Source: Echiichthys vipera
Lineage: Eukaryota > Chordata > Actinopteri > Perciformes > Trachinidae
DNA: 64,000 nucleotides
Direction of reading: 5' to 3'
Assembly (NCBI GenBank): GCA_963691815.1
Contig: OY829659.1
Location: forward strand, 17,530,241 to 17,594,240
A program made the position numbers and the translations under genes. A model generated the notes under the pieces. The model did no database searches. It was given only the letters and a program-made list of their open reading frames with translations, and was not told the origin of the DNA. Below, piece after piece: positions 12,356 through 25,680 of the stretch. How positions within the stretch are numbered: position 1 is the first letter of the stretch; the number at the start of each line of letters is the position of its first letter.

Positions 12356-12587
12356 ACAATTCCATTTTATTTACAGTGCCAAATCATAACAAAAGTTATC
12401 TCAAGACACTACATATAAAGTAGGTAAAGACCACACACTATGACTTAATTATGATTTACAGAGACCCAACAATTCCCCCCTGAGCAGCAACACGTCACAC
12501 CATCTTTAATAAAAGCAGTAATAATTATTATATGCAGTATTTATTCAGCAATCTTGTGCACACAGTGGCGACGAAGCCTTCCCTTCA
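12356..12587 (-). repeat. SINE-like dispersed repeat, copy 2
   Basis: Same family as 10280-10512, in the same orientation, with the shared TTATTTACAGTGCCAAATCA end (plus strand), AACAATTCCCCCCTGAGCAG core and the GCAATCTTGTGCACACAGTGG segment. Confidence 0.7.
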
Positions 12588-12925
12588 ACAGACGGGAACG
12601 TCGAACAAACCAGCTCTACGGAGGACGATCATCTGTTTGACCGGTTGGGGAAGAAGAAAAGGAAAGAAAGAGAGAAAAGAAAGACAAGTCCTAAAAAACA
12701 AAAACATAAGTAGAAGAATTTCTACTTTCCGGGACACTGTGCTGCTTCCACGACTGATGTAACATTAATGTTGCTACTCTACTATCGGGATGTGCAACAC
12801 AACGTTACCACCAGTGGGGAACACAATGCTATTATTGTTTGTACAGAATCAGGGCTCCAGCCGACTCCACCCAAGTTTATACTGTTTTTTTTTTCTTTAG
12901 TTTTTTATTTCTTCTTTATATTAAT

Positions 12926-13267
12926 CAGGGTTCGTACACCTTTTCCAATGTCAAATTCAAACCCCTTTTTGCACGTTTAAGGTCCATTTTCAAGCTTTTC
13001 CAGCGCCTCAGGGCTGTGATAAGTTACATATTTCTGCAAATACATATTGAAAATGATCATTTGACCTTTTTTATCCCATTAAAAGAGATTGTATTGTGCT
13101 AAAAACAACTAACATGGTGTTTTTTCTTAATACCAGAAGGATTTTTATTCTTTAGCTATATGTTGTGAAAGCAATACAATACATACAGAAACAATTTCAA
13201 GAATTTTCAAGCACTTTATCCAAAATTCAAGCATTTTCAAAGATTTCAAGCACCTGTACGAACCCTG
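12926..13267. mobile_element. MITE-like TIR element
   Basis: It begins CAGGGTTCGTACACCTTTTC and ends with the inverted GCACCTGTACGAACCCTG. The subterminal segments also pair (CAAGC...TTTTC against GAATTTTCAAGCACTTT). It shares its terminus with the element in the first tm4sf gene. No coding capacity. Confidence 0.75.
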
Positions 13268-14698
13268 TAATATATTTAAATTACATGGGGTTTTTTTTAC
13301 GGTTTATATTCATATTTTTAAAATAACTTAAATGTTCAAAAAAAAGTTTAAATTTCACAATATTGTTGTTGGTGTCAGATTACTTCTAACATAATGGTGA
13401 TGAACGCTGGGTCGAGGGGCCCCCTGTGAATTTCTGGGGGCCCGACAGACTCTGTAATCGCCCCTGCACAGAAGTGAAACACCTTTGAAATAATATGTCA
13501 TCAGCTGAAGGACACGTGGAAGCTTTCACCGCCGTTTAGAGACAAAAACTACAATGACATGTCAGACGACGTTTCCCTTTGAGAGCTAGCATGTGTAGCA
13601 ACACCGCACATTAACAACAGCCGTACTTTGTTAACTTTGTAAAGTGTAAAGTCAGAAGTAAATACAAAATACACACCTTACAGGAGAGCGACAACTCGGG
13701 GCATCAAAGTGCGCTGAGTGTGTGTGTAACAAACACAAGGTTACCCCGCAGAAACGCTAACAGAGTGAGCGGCTGACCGAAGATAACATCGTCCACGGGT
13801 GACCGCATGCTAAATACGCCACCAGATCAAACATCCAAAGTTTATGTATTGTTTTTGTTATCTCGTTTTTTCACCCAGTGTGTAACGTTACAATGAAATG
13901 GATGTGTCAGCCAGCCATCAGTGATAAGGAGGAGAAGCTGGAGGTTGTTTCTGCAGCACACGAGATGAGGAGCTCTCACTCTGTCCGAAACTCACGGGCT
14001 CAAAAATCTCAAGATCTGCTCTTAAACTGCTGCTGCTGTGACGGACACTTGTATAACTGTGTGCTTAGTGTCACTGATATCAATAAAGTTAGGGTACTGT
14101 TAGAGTTACGAATCTATAATTAATATGTTTGCTGTTAAAATGTGCACACTGTTAGGAAGAATTCATAAATTAATGCACTTATTATCATTTTCTCCCCATT
14201 TAACGTCGATTAGATCACATGTGTTGTGTCTGTGAGTGAAGTGTGAGCATCTTTATGTTTGGACCATGGATAACACAGTCTTTGGTTTAGACACAGCAAT
14301 ATACAGATAAAGACACAGAGTGAAGGTCACGATTTAAGATCTGTGATGTGAAAGCTTCCGGTTCACATTCCTTTCTGTTTTTCAAAATAAACTCTCTTCA
14401 GAAGGCGATACACCACCCCCTGCTGGGAGCTTTGGACATCACGTTGTCGAGTCACTTTGATAGCACATTTAAAAACAACAGAAGCTGACCCAAAGTGCTT
14501 TCCAGTCAAGGCGGATAAACATGAAGTGCCTCAGTGAAAATGCAATATGCAAAAATAAAAGAACAATACAGCACAAAACATCAGAAAACAGCAGAACTAA
14601 ACTCCTTAAAACAAAGGAGTAGCTTCAGGTTAAAACAGTTAATATCAATTAAAAATAAAACCAGGGGAATAGGAGTGCAGGGGGGAGGGGGGGCGGGA

Positions 14699-14703
14699 TG
14701 TGT

Positions 14704-14735
<32 letters not shown>

Positions 14736-14994
14736 CGAAAGAACGTGTGCTAAAGTGCCCCCTGAGAGCCAAAATACGTGCTAAAGTGCCCCCTGAGAGC
14801 CAAAATATGTGCTAAAGTGCCCCCTGAGAGCCAAAATACGTGCTAAAGTGCCCCCTGGGAGCCAAAATATGTGCTAAAGTGCCCTCTAGGAGCCTAAATA
14901 TGTGCTAAAGTGCCCACTGGGGGCGAAAATACGTGCTAAAGTGCGCTCTAGGAGCCAAAATACATGCAAAAGTGTCCTCTTGGGAGACAAAACG
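14699..14994. repeat. TG microsatellite plus 31-bp tandem repeat (8 copies)
   Basis: A TG run at about 14699-14734 is followed by eight head-to-tail 31-bp units of the form GTGCTAAAGTGCCCCCTGAG plus AGCCAAAATAC, with unit starts near 14747 and every 31 bases to 14964. The first four units are almost identical and the last four decay progressively. There is no coding role. Confidence 0.85.
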
Positions 14995-15357
14995 CTCATC
15001 AGGGTCGACTGTGCACATGTGATGCAGTGTTGCTTTTACAAAAAGGCTGAAAAAAAGAAAATCACACCAAGTCTGATTCATGCACAAAGAAAAAAAAATG
15101 TAAGTTCAATAAATGTTTAGTGAGGACCAACGCCTCATCCAAGATGAGGTGAAGAATCATGAACCAGGTCATTCAAATGTAATTCAGGACCCTGAAACTG
15201 AAGCAGCTAAAGTGAATGAATTCAGCACATCTTTAATCTGATAGGATCGGATCTGTCCGTCTGTCTTTTCTCTCTTTCTCTCTCCTTTTCTTCTTCCCAA
15301 ACTGGTCAAACAGATGTCCGTCCTTCACAGAGCTGGGTCTGTCTGACGTCCCTGCCT

Positions 15358-15522
15358 GTAATAGGGAAGGTTTTCGTTGCCACCGTACTCTTCTGGGGAA
15401 TTGTTGGGTCTATGTAAATCATACATAAGTCATAGAGTTTGGTCTTTACCTAGTCTGTAAAGTGTCCTGATATAACTTTTTTTATGATTTGGCACTATAA
15501 ATAAAATTGAATTGAATTGAAC
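15358..15522 (+). repeat. SINE-like dispersed repeat, copy 3
   Basis: Plus-strand copy of the same family as 10280 and 12356. It contains AATTGTTGGGTCTATGTAAA and ends with a perfect pentanucleotide tail (TTGAA repeats), the hallmark of retroposition for this family. Confidence 0.7.
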
Positions 15523-15539
15523 TAAAATTGAATCCAGGA

Positions 15540-18500
15540 GATATAAGGTGTTGCTCAACAAAAATTGAAAAGGAAAGCACTTCTCATCGCTCCGTATTTT
15601 AACACGTCATCGGTTTAACAAGGTTACAAACGTCAGAGAGAGGCACGTTGAACGGAGAATCTCCAAAGCAACAGCTGAACTTGTGTAATGTGAACGATGT
15701 GGCTGACAAAGGTCAAGACAGATAATCAATTCAGATCCTTTTCCTCATATTACGGCTCTTTAACGCTCCCACATTATTGACGTTAACAACTTAAGGAGGC
15801 CTAATGGGAACTTCAATGCAACCAAATGTGTCTGGTTGACTAATAGATGAATGGGTCGGTTAAAGGAGGGATCCTTGTTGGCTTGCAAAGCTTTTCACAC
15901 TTTGTTGTGTTGGCTATTAAATGCAGTGAACAAAGGAGGTCTGCACACTGTTAGGCTCCAATATAGAAATGATTTATTAATCTAGAAGGCAACGCTTCAA
16001 TCTGCGTTTTCTACTGTTGATTCACACAATACTATTTGAATGTTATTTCCTTTATCTGACTCATTTTTAGTATGAAATAGATTGGAAAAGAATTGAATCT
16101 TTTGTTTGTTGAAAAAGCGAAGCGTTGAGGTGCAGAAAAACAGTGTTTATGCCCTTAAACTGGGATATATATTGATATAATATCAATATCAAGATATAAG
16201 AATAGATGTTGTCTTAGACTTTTGATATCGTAATATGACGTGTTGTCTTTTCCTGGTTTTAAAGGCTCATTTTCTGAATCACCACTCTTGTTCCATTTAT
16301 TGCCTTTATCAGTGTTGTCATCAAATCCACATTATTGATTTGTCAAATCTATATATAATCTATTCATTTATCAAAAATCCTAATGTGTCAATATTTTATG
16401 ACAGCACCAGTAGTCAGTTCTACAATATTGTCGCATATACCAAGGTATTTGGTCAAAAATGTCATGACATTTGACCGTCCAGCCTATACCCTTACATATG
16501 GATGTCCAATACATATTTTGAATTTAACCATTAATTGCAATGACTCCATGGACTATAGAAAGTTTACCTCTGTGCGTATTATTCGATGCAGATTGACGTT
16601 TTAATGGAAAAAATCTGCTAGTAGTAAACAACAGAATACCCACAAAGACCCATTGTTGTTATTAACCTCTGAATTTAAATACTGCCAAAATGCCATCTGT
16701 TTAAACAAAGTAGCCTGGGATTAAATACATGTGCCCTCTGTGCACGGGCTTATCCTTAAAAACTCAATGGCTTATGACAGTCTAGACTTATTGGACTACA
16801 TGTTGCAACACCTCATCGATGTAGACTTTTGAGTTCGACACATAGCCAGTTAATAAAAGACACACGTTTTTTTTCCATTTTCATATCACTTTGCCTTTTA
16901 TCAAAAAGAAAAAACATTGACGTTGTCTACATCACAGACAAGAATCATCAATATTCTGTTTTAAAAACAATTTTGCCATGAACAGAATGAACCCCATGCC
17001 CGTCCCTCCCCTGGAGCAAACTCCTCTATACACAGTATACTTTACATACCTATAGTTCCTGTTCAGTCTTTTTGCATTTTACATCATTATCAAAGTAGTA
17101 TCAATAGCTTTAAAATACATACAATGCTCTTTCCATTGTAATTATAGACGCTATCCCGATTGTACATACAGTATCATTTCCCACAGTTAGTCTGATGAGC
17201 AATTTATGTGCCTCGTTCTCAACACGTCGTCACAAAATATTCTGAAGAGACAACACAAGTCTGCGTTCATTAGACCAAACCGAAACACTTGGCAGAGTTA
17301 GGGTGATTCGTAGATTAGAAGCGTTTCCGTACGACCGTTGATGTCATGAGAATGGAAACACTGCAGAGAGCCTCACGCTGTTCAAATCATTTTGAATACA
17401 CGACACATTAAACGATATTTACCCAAACCCACAGCTTTTTTTAATGCGTTCCTCCGATTTGACGTCAGTAATATCCTGAACCCTTCTCAGACTCTCCAAG
17501 GGGCTTTACTACCAACTGTTACGTCTGCCCAAAAATTAGATTATGAGGTACAGTCAGAGAATCTCCAGTAATCCCCAATTAGAAGTTACAGTTGCAGGAA
17601 TAACAAAGAGATTATAAAAAAAAAATCACCTCAACAAAGGAGTAACACAAGCAATAAAAGTGGAACTAGTCCATAGTTGTACAGATTTGTTATACAAGAG
17701 TTTGACAGTAAAGTTCTGAGTATTGAGCACAAACTGTTGGCAGTAGTGGGCTGTGCTCAATCAACGTCCATTTTCTTTTACGTCATAGGATTCAAAACAG
17801 TGACCGATAAGTGCCCGACGAATTTGTAAAACCAAATTAAACTTTGCATTAGTATGGCGACCCAGCTCGGAGATCACCACACACATGAAACTTTGGCACC
17901 AGAAACACGTCCTTTGCAAAGGAAATATGGGCCAGTACATCTGAAATCGAATACTAAAGAAATGTGTGGAAGACTTGTTTTGTTCCCCCCCGGAAGCTGG
18001 TTTAAATTTCTATCTACGCATTGACATAACTCAAAACATACCTGATGAATGACCAGACAAGAGTGATCACAGCCAGGCACTTGAGTGTCCTCTCAGATGT
18101 GAGTTGAGGGCTGGGTCAGAGTAAATATCTACACCTCTAGGATTAAAACACTTCTATAAGTGTGCAAGTACAGTGACGCATTTAATATCTGCCACACAGG
18201 GTCAAAATTATTTGGTTACTGAGGTTAAAAACTCAATCTAAATGTGGGAAAATCTACCAGTGTCAAAAATACATCAAGAAAGCCTTCTTTGTTTGTACCC
18301 TGTATACACACATACGCCAGAGCCCTGGATTAGAAGAGTTTGGCCGCTGCAATTAGTGAAGTGTTTGGCGTTTCAACACTACAATCCAGTAGATCATTTA
18401 GTCATGTACCAACACGTCCTGATTCAATGAATCACTAATGTCATAACATGGCCAAACTCTCCATCAGCGGCTCCGGATACAGTACGCAACCAGTCATAAA

Positions 18501-19173
18501 CGATAAGTCACACTACCTTTAAGAAAAACACATTTTGGCGCAATGGCTGTCCGAGTGAAAAAGTGAGTTGTTGTTTTTTTATTTTTTTTAAATCAGCTAT
18601 ATGACTGATTTTTTTTTTGGTGTCTACCCTTTGAAAGTAACTTTTAAAGTAGACTTGTGAATTGTTGTCAGACTTTTTTTTGGCAAGTTTTTTGACAGCA
18701 GCAGAATGTTCATCAGTGGAAATGAAATGAAAAAGTCATGAGCAGGAACGGCACCGTCTCACAGTTCGGCGTTTGAGCATAGATAGAAAAAAGAGGGAGA
18801 GAAGCAGCACTCTTCACACCTTCTGGGAACTGAATCCACGTCCAGATAATCCACATCCAAATAATAAGAGCGATATTCAAGCGCGTTAAGACTGTTTTAG
18901 CCCAGATGAGCAGTCAGTGTTTTGGGGTTTCAAAATATACTGCAAGTAAGTAAGACCACAGGAGTAAGACTAAGGATTTTTCAGTGGACAACTTATTTTA
19001 TGTACAAGATCCTGGAAACTCTATTCATTTCTTCTGGGTATAAAAAACAGGGAAAGTCATTAAAAATATGATTTGACAATTTAAAATCTATACAATGTAG
19101 AACCCTCATGTACAAGAATGTATTTGTTTGTTGTATTTTTTCCCCCCCTGCAAGCTAGCTGCTGCAGTGTCCA
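15540..19173. other. Non-coding stretch, possible irs 3' UTR
   Basis: No coding region is recognised here. If the candidate terminal exon at 19174-19223 is real, the minus-strand sequence directly below it (about 19173 down to 16.9 kb) would be the 3' UTR of the insulin receptor substrate gene, which in vertebrate IRS genes is long. I cannot separate UTR from intergenic DNA by eye. Confidence 0.3.
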
Positions 19174-19223
19174 CTAAAAATCAGCGTCAGATGGAGGATG
19201 TCCTGTCTGCAACGGGACTTCAG
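19174..19223 (-). CDS. Candidate terminal coding exon of the irs gene
   Basis: The large irs exon carries a consensus donor at its very end (AAG followed by GTAAGT, with GT at 26422-26421) that leaves one base of a codon. On the minus strand an acceptor after a pyrimidine-rich tract (CACTTCTGTCCAAG) starts this exon with the matching two bases. Splicing would replace the 11-residue read-through end with AEVPLQTGHPPSDADF and stop at 19174-19176. Human IRS2 also splices its C terminus to a distant second exon. The evidence is only splice signals and phase; other acceptors are possible. Confidence 0.3.
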
Positions 19224-22081
19224 CTTGGACAGAAGTGAAAAACGAAAAAACTAAAAGTAGGGCCCGAAGTGGATGTGTCCCAGGGTGTGAAACTACTGAG
19301 AGAAAGATATGTTTTTTTTTTCTTTTTTCAAGCCTCAACGTGACAACACCAAACAAAAGAGCGAGGGAGTGCTTACATTGTGGCTGAAGTGTTAGGCACT
19401 GCAAAAAAAGAAAACACGTTGTTTTTTTTCTCTCTCCATGTTTCTAATAAACACAGTAAGGCAATTTGATTATGGCTGACTGATAGCAACATAAGTGTCC
19501 GGTCCGTCTTCTGTAAAGTTCAACATATTCACAATTTAGACTCAGGAGAGAAACAACACTTTTTTTTTCATATTCACAACCCATTTTAAGATTACCTGTG
19601 TAAGAACAGCTACAATCAAAAATGAGGCACTTTATAAAAGAGTATGTAGATATCTAGGCTATATATAATTAATCATTATATGTATACTGTATATTTTATA
19701 TACTATTGTTATGTGTCACTTTATATTAGATTTGTTCATGAGGAAAACAGACCACAGCATGTCCTATAGATCTGTCTGTTGTATACTGTAGTGTTTACTT
19801 CTGTAATATGTACTACAGTAGTATAAACCACAGTATAACATACACTTATAATTATATATTCAGTTGCCAAAAAAAGGATTAGCAGTTTTTCACTTTTTCT
19901 GTGCTACACAATGGTTCAAAATGCATTCACTTTAGATCTTATTTAATATGAATCAATTTAAAGTGCTAAATCATTTTATACTGTCCTTTATAGAGTAAAA
20001 TTAGATCAAACAAATAAGGATATAGTTATTTGTATCCTGTAATCTTACTAACAAAAATGTGCGATTTCTTGTGTGTCGTACATCGTGTGTCGTGGGCTGC
20101 AGTCAGGGACTGTACGGAAGTTAGTAGGGCGGTAGAGAGGTTAAGAGAAGGGTTTTTTTATGTCATTATTATGTGTTTTTTAATGTTTTGGAACGGTACG
20201 GAAGCAGCTTTCAACTTTTTCTCATCCCAGATTCATTCTTGCCGCGTGATATTGATTGTATTTTTAATATATACATAATACAATTATAAGACAGCGTTCA
20301 TTACAATATTAAATGCTGCACTCTTTGTTACATCTGTCTCCAACAAGCCTGGCCATGTGACTCAGGCATCATGAAATTGATCTGACAGTCGTCTGTCAGT
20401 CTCATCTGACATATTGTTGTTAAGTGGAGTCTGGGGGTGGGAGAAAAAATACAGCATGGCTAAAATATTCACTGTTTTGCTATGTTTGCCAAACGTACAG
20501 CCTTCATTCAGATATGTGGAGAATATGAGTTAGCTTTTTCATAAAATTAAACCCCCCTCCACACCCAAATCATTTTCATACTTTCCCTAAGATGGTTAAA
20601 AGGGGTTTTCTTTTCCTGTAGTATTCAGCTTCCCTCGCTAACACGTCTGTTATCAGGTCCCCTCAGCACATTCAGTGAGGACATTAACATGCAGACAATC
20701 GAATTATTGTTCTCACCGTGTGTTTGAAGCCAATTTTATTAAGCTATTTGCATGCATAGCAGAAGAATATTATTTTAATCTGGTCATTTTTATGCAATGT
20801 TGCATACTGCGATTATCGAATAAAGGCATTGTTGTTTATCTATGCACCCTTTTTTCTATGAGACATCAATAATTTCCATAAAATGCTGTCATGTTGTGAT
20901 GCTTCCTGCAGCATTTACGCTGCAACACAAATACAGCACGTGAGTCCAATTAAATTTGACTATTATCACTTTTTAGATGCAGTTACTGATGGTTTGCAGT
21001 GTTCGTGTATCTGTAAATATGGTCACTTGTATTTCGGAGTAAAAATAACAAACTTTTGTTTCATTTCATAATGTAATACAGGGAGGAACCTTGAACACTA
21101 CCTACCGTATAAATGAATCCACCAAATGTTCTAAAATATCAGATGATACTAAGATGAATTGACTTTCATATTGGCACATATCAGCCACTGGACGTGAAAG
21201 GACATGTTTAGTTTGTGCATAATCAGAGCTGGGGCTGTATAAACATGTATCCTGTGTGAGCGCATATCTAAAGCTTTGGGGATAAAATTTAGTTCTGCGT
21301 AGAAAAACACAGAATTACAACATGACGACTTTGAAAGGATAATAAAAAAACATTGTTCTCATCTCTCAACTACAACCTAACAGTGTGATGTCGACTGCAG
21401 TGTGAAAATGAAATAGTAATCATACGAATTACACTTTATAAATTTAAAAAAGTGTGGTTTTCCCACAACCATTTTCTTTTGTAAAGGACTGACAGAATAC
21501 ATAAATATCTAAATGACATTTGTAGCCTATAACATAATGTCATGCCAATAACATAGACTGTATTTAATTATACCACATTTTGAAGTCCATAAGTAGCACA
21601 AGAAAAGTGGAAGAAGCATAAAGGCTTTGTTTAGGCAACTGTATATAATAAATCAAATATGTTTACCGTAACAGCGTATATTGGTGTATGAAACCTCTGC
21701 CAAGCTGTATTTCCTTCTTATTTTGGCTTTATAATGACACCTGATGATCATTTAACTTATTACAAATGGACAAAGGATGATGTATAAAAACTCAAACCTC
21801 GAGGATTCAAGTTTGGGACCCGATAAATAAGTAAATACTCCAGAATGCAGCTGAGATGGAGTCAACTGCCACTTTGAACCTCGATTTACTGTATAAAAGG
21901 TCAAGATTGGCTCATGTGCCAGGCTCAATGTGTTTTAAATTAAGATGCACAGATGGACTTTATTTTGCCATAATGGCCACCTGAGAAGTCATCCTTCATC
22001 CAGCCTATATTACGCTAAATGATGATCAAATGTCATTTTTGTTCAAAACAAGGGCAAAAACAAAACACTTTCCTTACCCCA

Positions 22082-22197
<116 letters not shown>

Positions 22198-22896
22198 GGC
22201 ACACATTTAGATGACAGAAAACAGCTGACAGGATGGGGATGAGTTTTCCAGGGTTTTCAATGTTCAGTGCGGTTGTGGCAACAGATCGGGCCGCCGACCG
22301 TCTCCTCATAGACTGAGAGCTGTCGAACTGTCGCACTGTCGCACTGCCGCACGCTCAGATCCGCGATGGAGATCAACAATCTGGAGTAAAAGAATCAAAA
22401 GCAGGGATGACACATTATAGAAAACAAAAGTTTTTTTCTACTGGTTACAATCATTTCTGTTTAAGAAAGTGTTCTCCAGATTACATATCAATCCACAGAA
22501 AAATCTCATCCAAGTGTCTCTGTGCAAACTCTTACAGAAGGCAGTTTAGACTAGATTATACATTCTCCGAAGCGTATTGCTTTTGAGCTCCTGCTGGCTG
22601 CTTGGGTAAACATCACATGGCGCATGATATCTTTCTAAAAGGATTTTCTGATTGGGAGTCTCACGCACACTGTTGCCGATGTCAACATGTGTCTTTGCCT
22701 CAGACTTATCGGTTCCAGGGCTTTTTTTGTTTTTTCACGAGCCACCTGAACAAACACTGCCCTAATTCTGATCATGTCAGCAGCAAGATCTATATCTACC
22801 TGGAATTACAAAGATTTTCATGTCTTGAGGTCTGTGGAAGAGAAGACCGATGACAGCATGTTTTTTTGTATTCTGTGGTTTTTGGGGCAGATAGTG

Positions 22897-23207
22897 TTTT
22901 AAAGGTCCCATAATATGTTCATTTTCAGATTCAAACTCATATTTTGGGCTTCTACTAGAACATGCTTTTAGTTAAAGAAAATCATTATTTTTCTGATGCT
23001 GTCCCCCTCTGTCTGAAACCCTCTGTTTTAGTGCCTGCCTCTTTAATTTGGCTCCTTTAAAGTCACAGTTTTTGAATAAGGGCTGTGTGCATTTCTCTGT
23101 AAATTGAGCGTTTTGATAATTTCACCATAGTTATATAGCACCTTGACCTGCTATATAATAAAAAAAAGACATGTAAATCTCACTTTTTACAATGTGGGAG
23201 AATAGAG
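22897..23207. repeat. Dispersed teleost repeat (AAAGGTCCCATA family)
   Basis: It opens with AAAGGTCCCATAATATG and closes with a segment whose reverse complement is CTCCCACATTGTAAAAAGTG followed by AGATTTACATG, a pair I recognise from a very common fish interspersed repeat. No coding capacity. Confidence 0.55.
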
Positions 23208-24912
23208 AAGGCAGAGTGTGCTCTGGTTCATATTTTTTCTACGTGCCGGGTATGAAGCTCATCAGTGCTAAAACATGACTGCAGTGCTCACTAACAACTA
23301 CTCGTATCGCTCTAAGTGGATCAAATAACGATAATTAACCATTTACAAACATCAGACAGCCTAGAGGATAGAAGTTACATCATTGAATCAGACTTTGCTT
23401 TTTGCCCAGACAATAACCTGCGTAGGTTGAGCCGAGAAGTCTTCTTACACTTTGCTTGTAATGCAGATGTGACAATACAGCAGTGAAGACATGGGGCAAC
23501 AAATTAACACCTTAATCTAATTCTGGTGTTTTAATAAGCATTTTATTTGAGTGTCCAATTAAATATGTAATTAAAACAAGTGGAGTAATGTCATTTTAGC
23601 ACATTTATTTGAATGGTGATTGGGCATTTGAGAAGCCTGTTTATTTGAGGGTTGTTTTTTTTATGTTGCAGTACAGCCACCGTCCTCCGGCTTCAGATAC
23701 TGAGTTCCATTATTAGAATATGGCTGCAGTTAATGAAAGTGCAAGCGTAATAGCTTAAAAGAGGTTGAGAGACGTGCAATCATTAATCGCAGTGTGAAAA
23801 ATGAAATGCAAGTGTAATTCAACGAATATTAACAGAGCCTTCTTTTCTTTGCTATGCATGTTAAACGCATGAATACACTGTCTTCAATTTAAATAATTAT
23901 TCTGATTATACTTGTACACGTAGAGATTGATTATAAATCAATCATGCAAATGCCGTAGATGCTCCAAATAATTAATCTGCACAAGTTGTTTGTTACATTC
24001 GGTCCCCTGATTAATATTTATATGTACCTGTGCATTTACATTTTAAACATACTTCCTCTTGCAGCTTTCAGCAGTCGATCTCTTATGTATGAGGTGAAAT
24101 ACTTTCTGAATGTTTGTCTTATGAATTCAAATGTCCATTACTGATGTAGAAAAGAGAAGGAACAGAGAAGAAGAGAGTGGATACCTTTTGATGCTGCTGC
24201 CATGTTTATTGATGTATATGTGAATGCTACAGATATGTGTACTATGATTTTCCTTATTTTTTATTGTATTATTATCCAGCGGGTTTTATATTCCATCCTA
24301 CATTATTTATTCTTTGTATTCTATTTAATCATATTTTTATTTCTCTTACTTTTACAACTATTATTAATAATCTTGTTTTCTTCCCTGACACTTTGACCTG
24401 CATTTCTTGTATGAAAAGTACCAAACAGATGAAGTTTATTTTAACAATGAAGTGCTTCAGCATTCATCCATCAAAAGTTTGTATTACATTAACCAGTAAA
24501 TAATTGTCATGTGCAATGTGAGGGAAACCTCAGGGCCGCCATGTGAAATCCTGCAGCCGATAGCACACCCACATATAAACATAAACACCCAGCCTCTGTT
24601 CTCTCTACCTCCATTTATGTGAAATGGCTCATTACCAGCAGACAAATCAATTGGCTTTGCTCTTTGAACACCCACTTGTGATAATAAGAGACTCTACAGA
24701 CAGCCCACAGCCTGGTAACACAGTGCTACCCTCCAGCTCGAAGCAAAGGTACACATCAGGAAAAGATGACAGGGGAAGGAGTGACTAAGACCCAGACATG
24801 AATTCTGTCTGTGGATCATGCACATCACATAAAAAGCTTACATCCAGATGCACAAACATTACCAAGAATTATGTCTTTTCACATATTTTGAAATATTTAT
24901 TTCACGTTCACT

Positions 24913-25680
24913 TAGGGCTGCAGCGATTAGTCAACTTATCAATCAGTTGATTGACAGACTTTTTTTTTTTTAATTTAACCTTTATTTAACCAGGAAAAGT
25001 CCCATTGAGAAAAACAATCAACCAACTATTTGGATAAATCGTTGAAGTCATTTTTTCATACCATAGTAGCAGGCTGTATTCAGGCTCTCTAATGTGGCGA
25101 TTTCCTGATTTTATGGTTTATATCAAATAAAAATGGATATTTTGAGGTTTTGGACCAACAAAACAAGACATTTGAAAACATATACGTGGACTTTGAGAAA
25201 CAGGGATGGACAACATTCTAATAGATAATGAAAATAATAATAAGTTGCAGCCCTAAAATTAGGGCTACAACCTACAATCATTTTCATTATTGATTAATCA
25301 GCAGATTCATTTATTAATTCAAATATTAATTTCTAAAACTATTTTTGTAGCTTGTTTTGTTAGACCAACAGTTTATAACCCAAAGATATTCTGTTTATTA
25401 TCATAGATGACTAAGGAAACCAGATTAGATTAATCAGATCAATGTTCTGTCGATCAATTTATAAATAGAGCGACTAATAATTTTAGCTCTCTGGTATTGC
25501 ATCTTCTTTCACTGAAAATGATCTTAACTGGTTTTGCAATTGATAAAAAAAATGCTGAAAATTGGGGCTGCAACTAACAATTTTTCATTACTGATGAATC
25601 TGAAGAATTTTTTGACTGATTAATCGATCGATCGATCGATCGATTGATTGATTGATTGATCGATCGATCAGGGACTGTAT
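24913..25680. mobile_element. Cluster of three related TIR (MITE-like) elements
   Basis: Element 1 (about 24913-25255) starts TAGGGCTGCAGCGATTAG and ends GTTGCAGCCCTA, a clear inverted pair. It is interrupted near 24960-25020 by a second common fish repeat (TTTAACCTTTATTTAACCAG). Element 2 starts at about 25260 with TAGGGCTACAACC and element 3 at about 25564 with GGGGCTGCAACTAAC, both partial. This family of non-autonomous hAT-like elements is abundant in teleosts. Confidence 0.65.
25621..25671. repeat. CGAT/TGAT tetranucleotide microsatellite
   Basis: CGAT units, then TGAT units, then CGAT units again, arising from the TTAATCGAT segment of a TIR element. The run is largely self-complementary. 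Confidence 0.9.

Larger units (their letters stand above)
11798..13900. other. slc25a15 upstream region with possible 5' exon/promoter
   Basis: A splice acceptor just upstream of the slc25a15 start (CCAG ending at 11798 on the minus strand) requires an upstream non-coding exon. The best candidate I see ends at a minus-strand donor GTAAGG near 13680, in a CpG-richer stretch (about 13480-13830) that could be the promoter. Between them lie one SINE-like repeat and one MITE. This is positional inference only. Confidence 0.35.

Noticed and set aside
13878..14123. 81-codon plus-strand open frame near the slc25a15 upstream region
   Set aside because: No homology recognised and it contains an AATAAA inside the frame; I kept it only as part of a possible transcript in the findings, not as a gene.
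24202..24503. Hydrophobic plus-strand frames that look like membrane proteins
   Set aside because: The AT-rich composition (TTT/ATT/TTA codons) alone produces such frames; there is no start context or family match.
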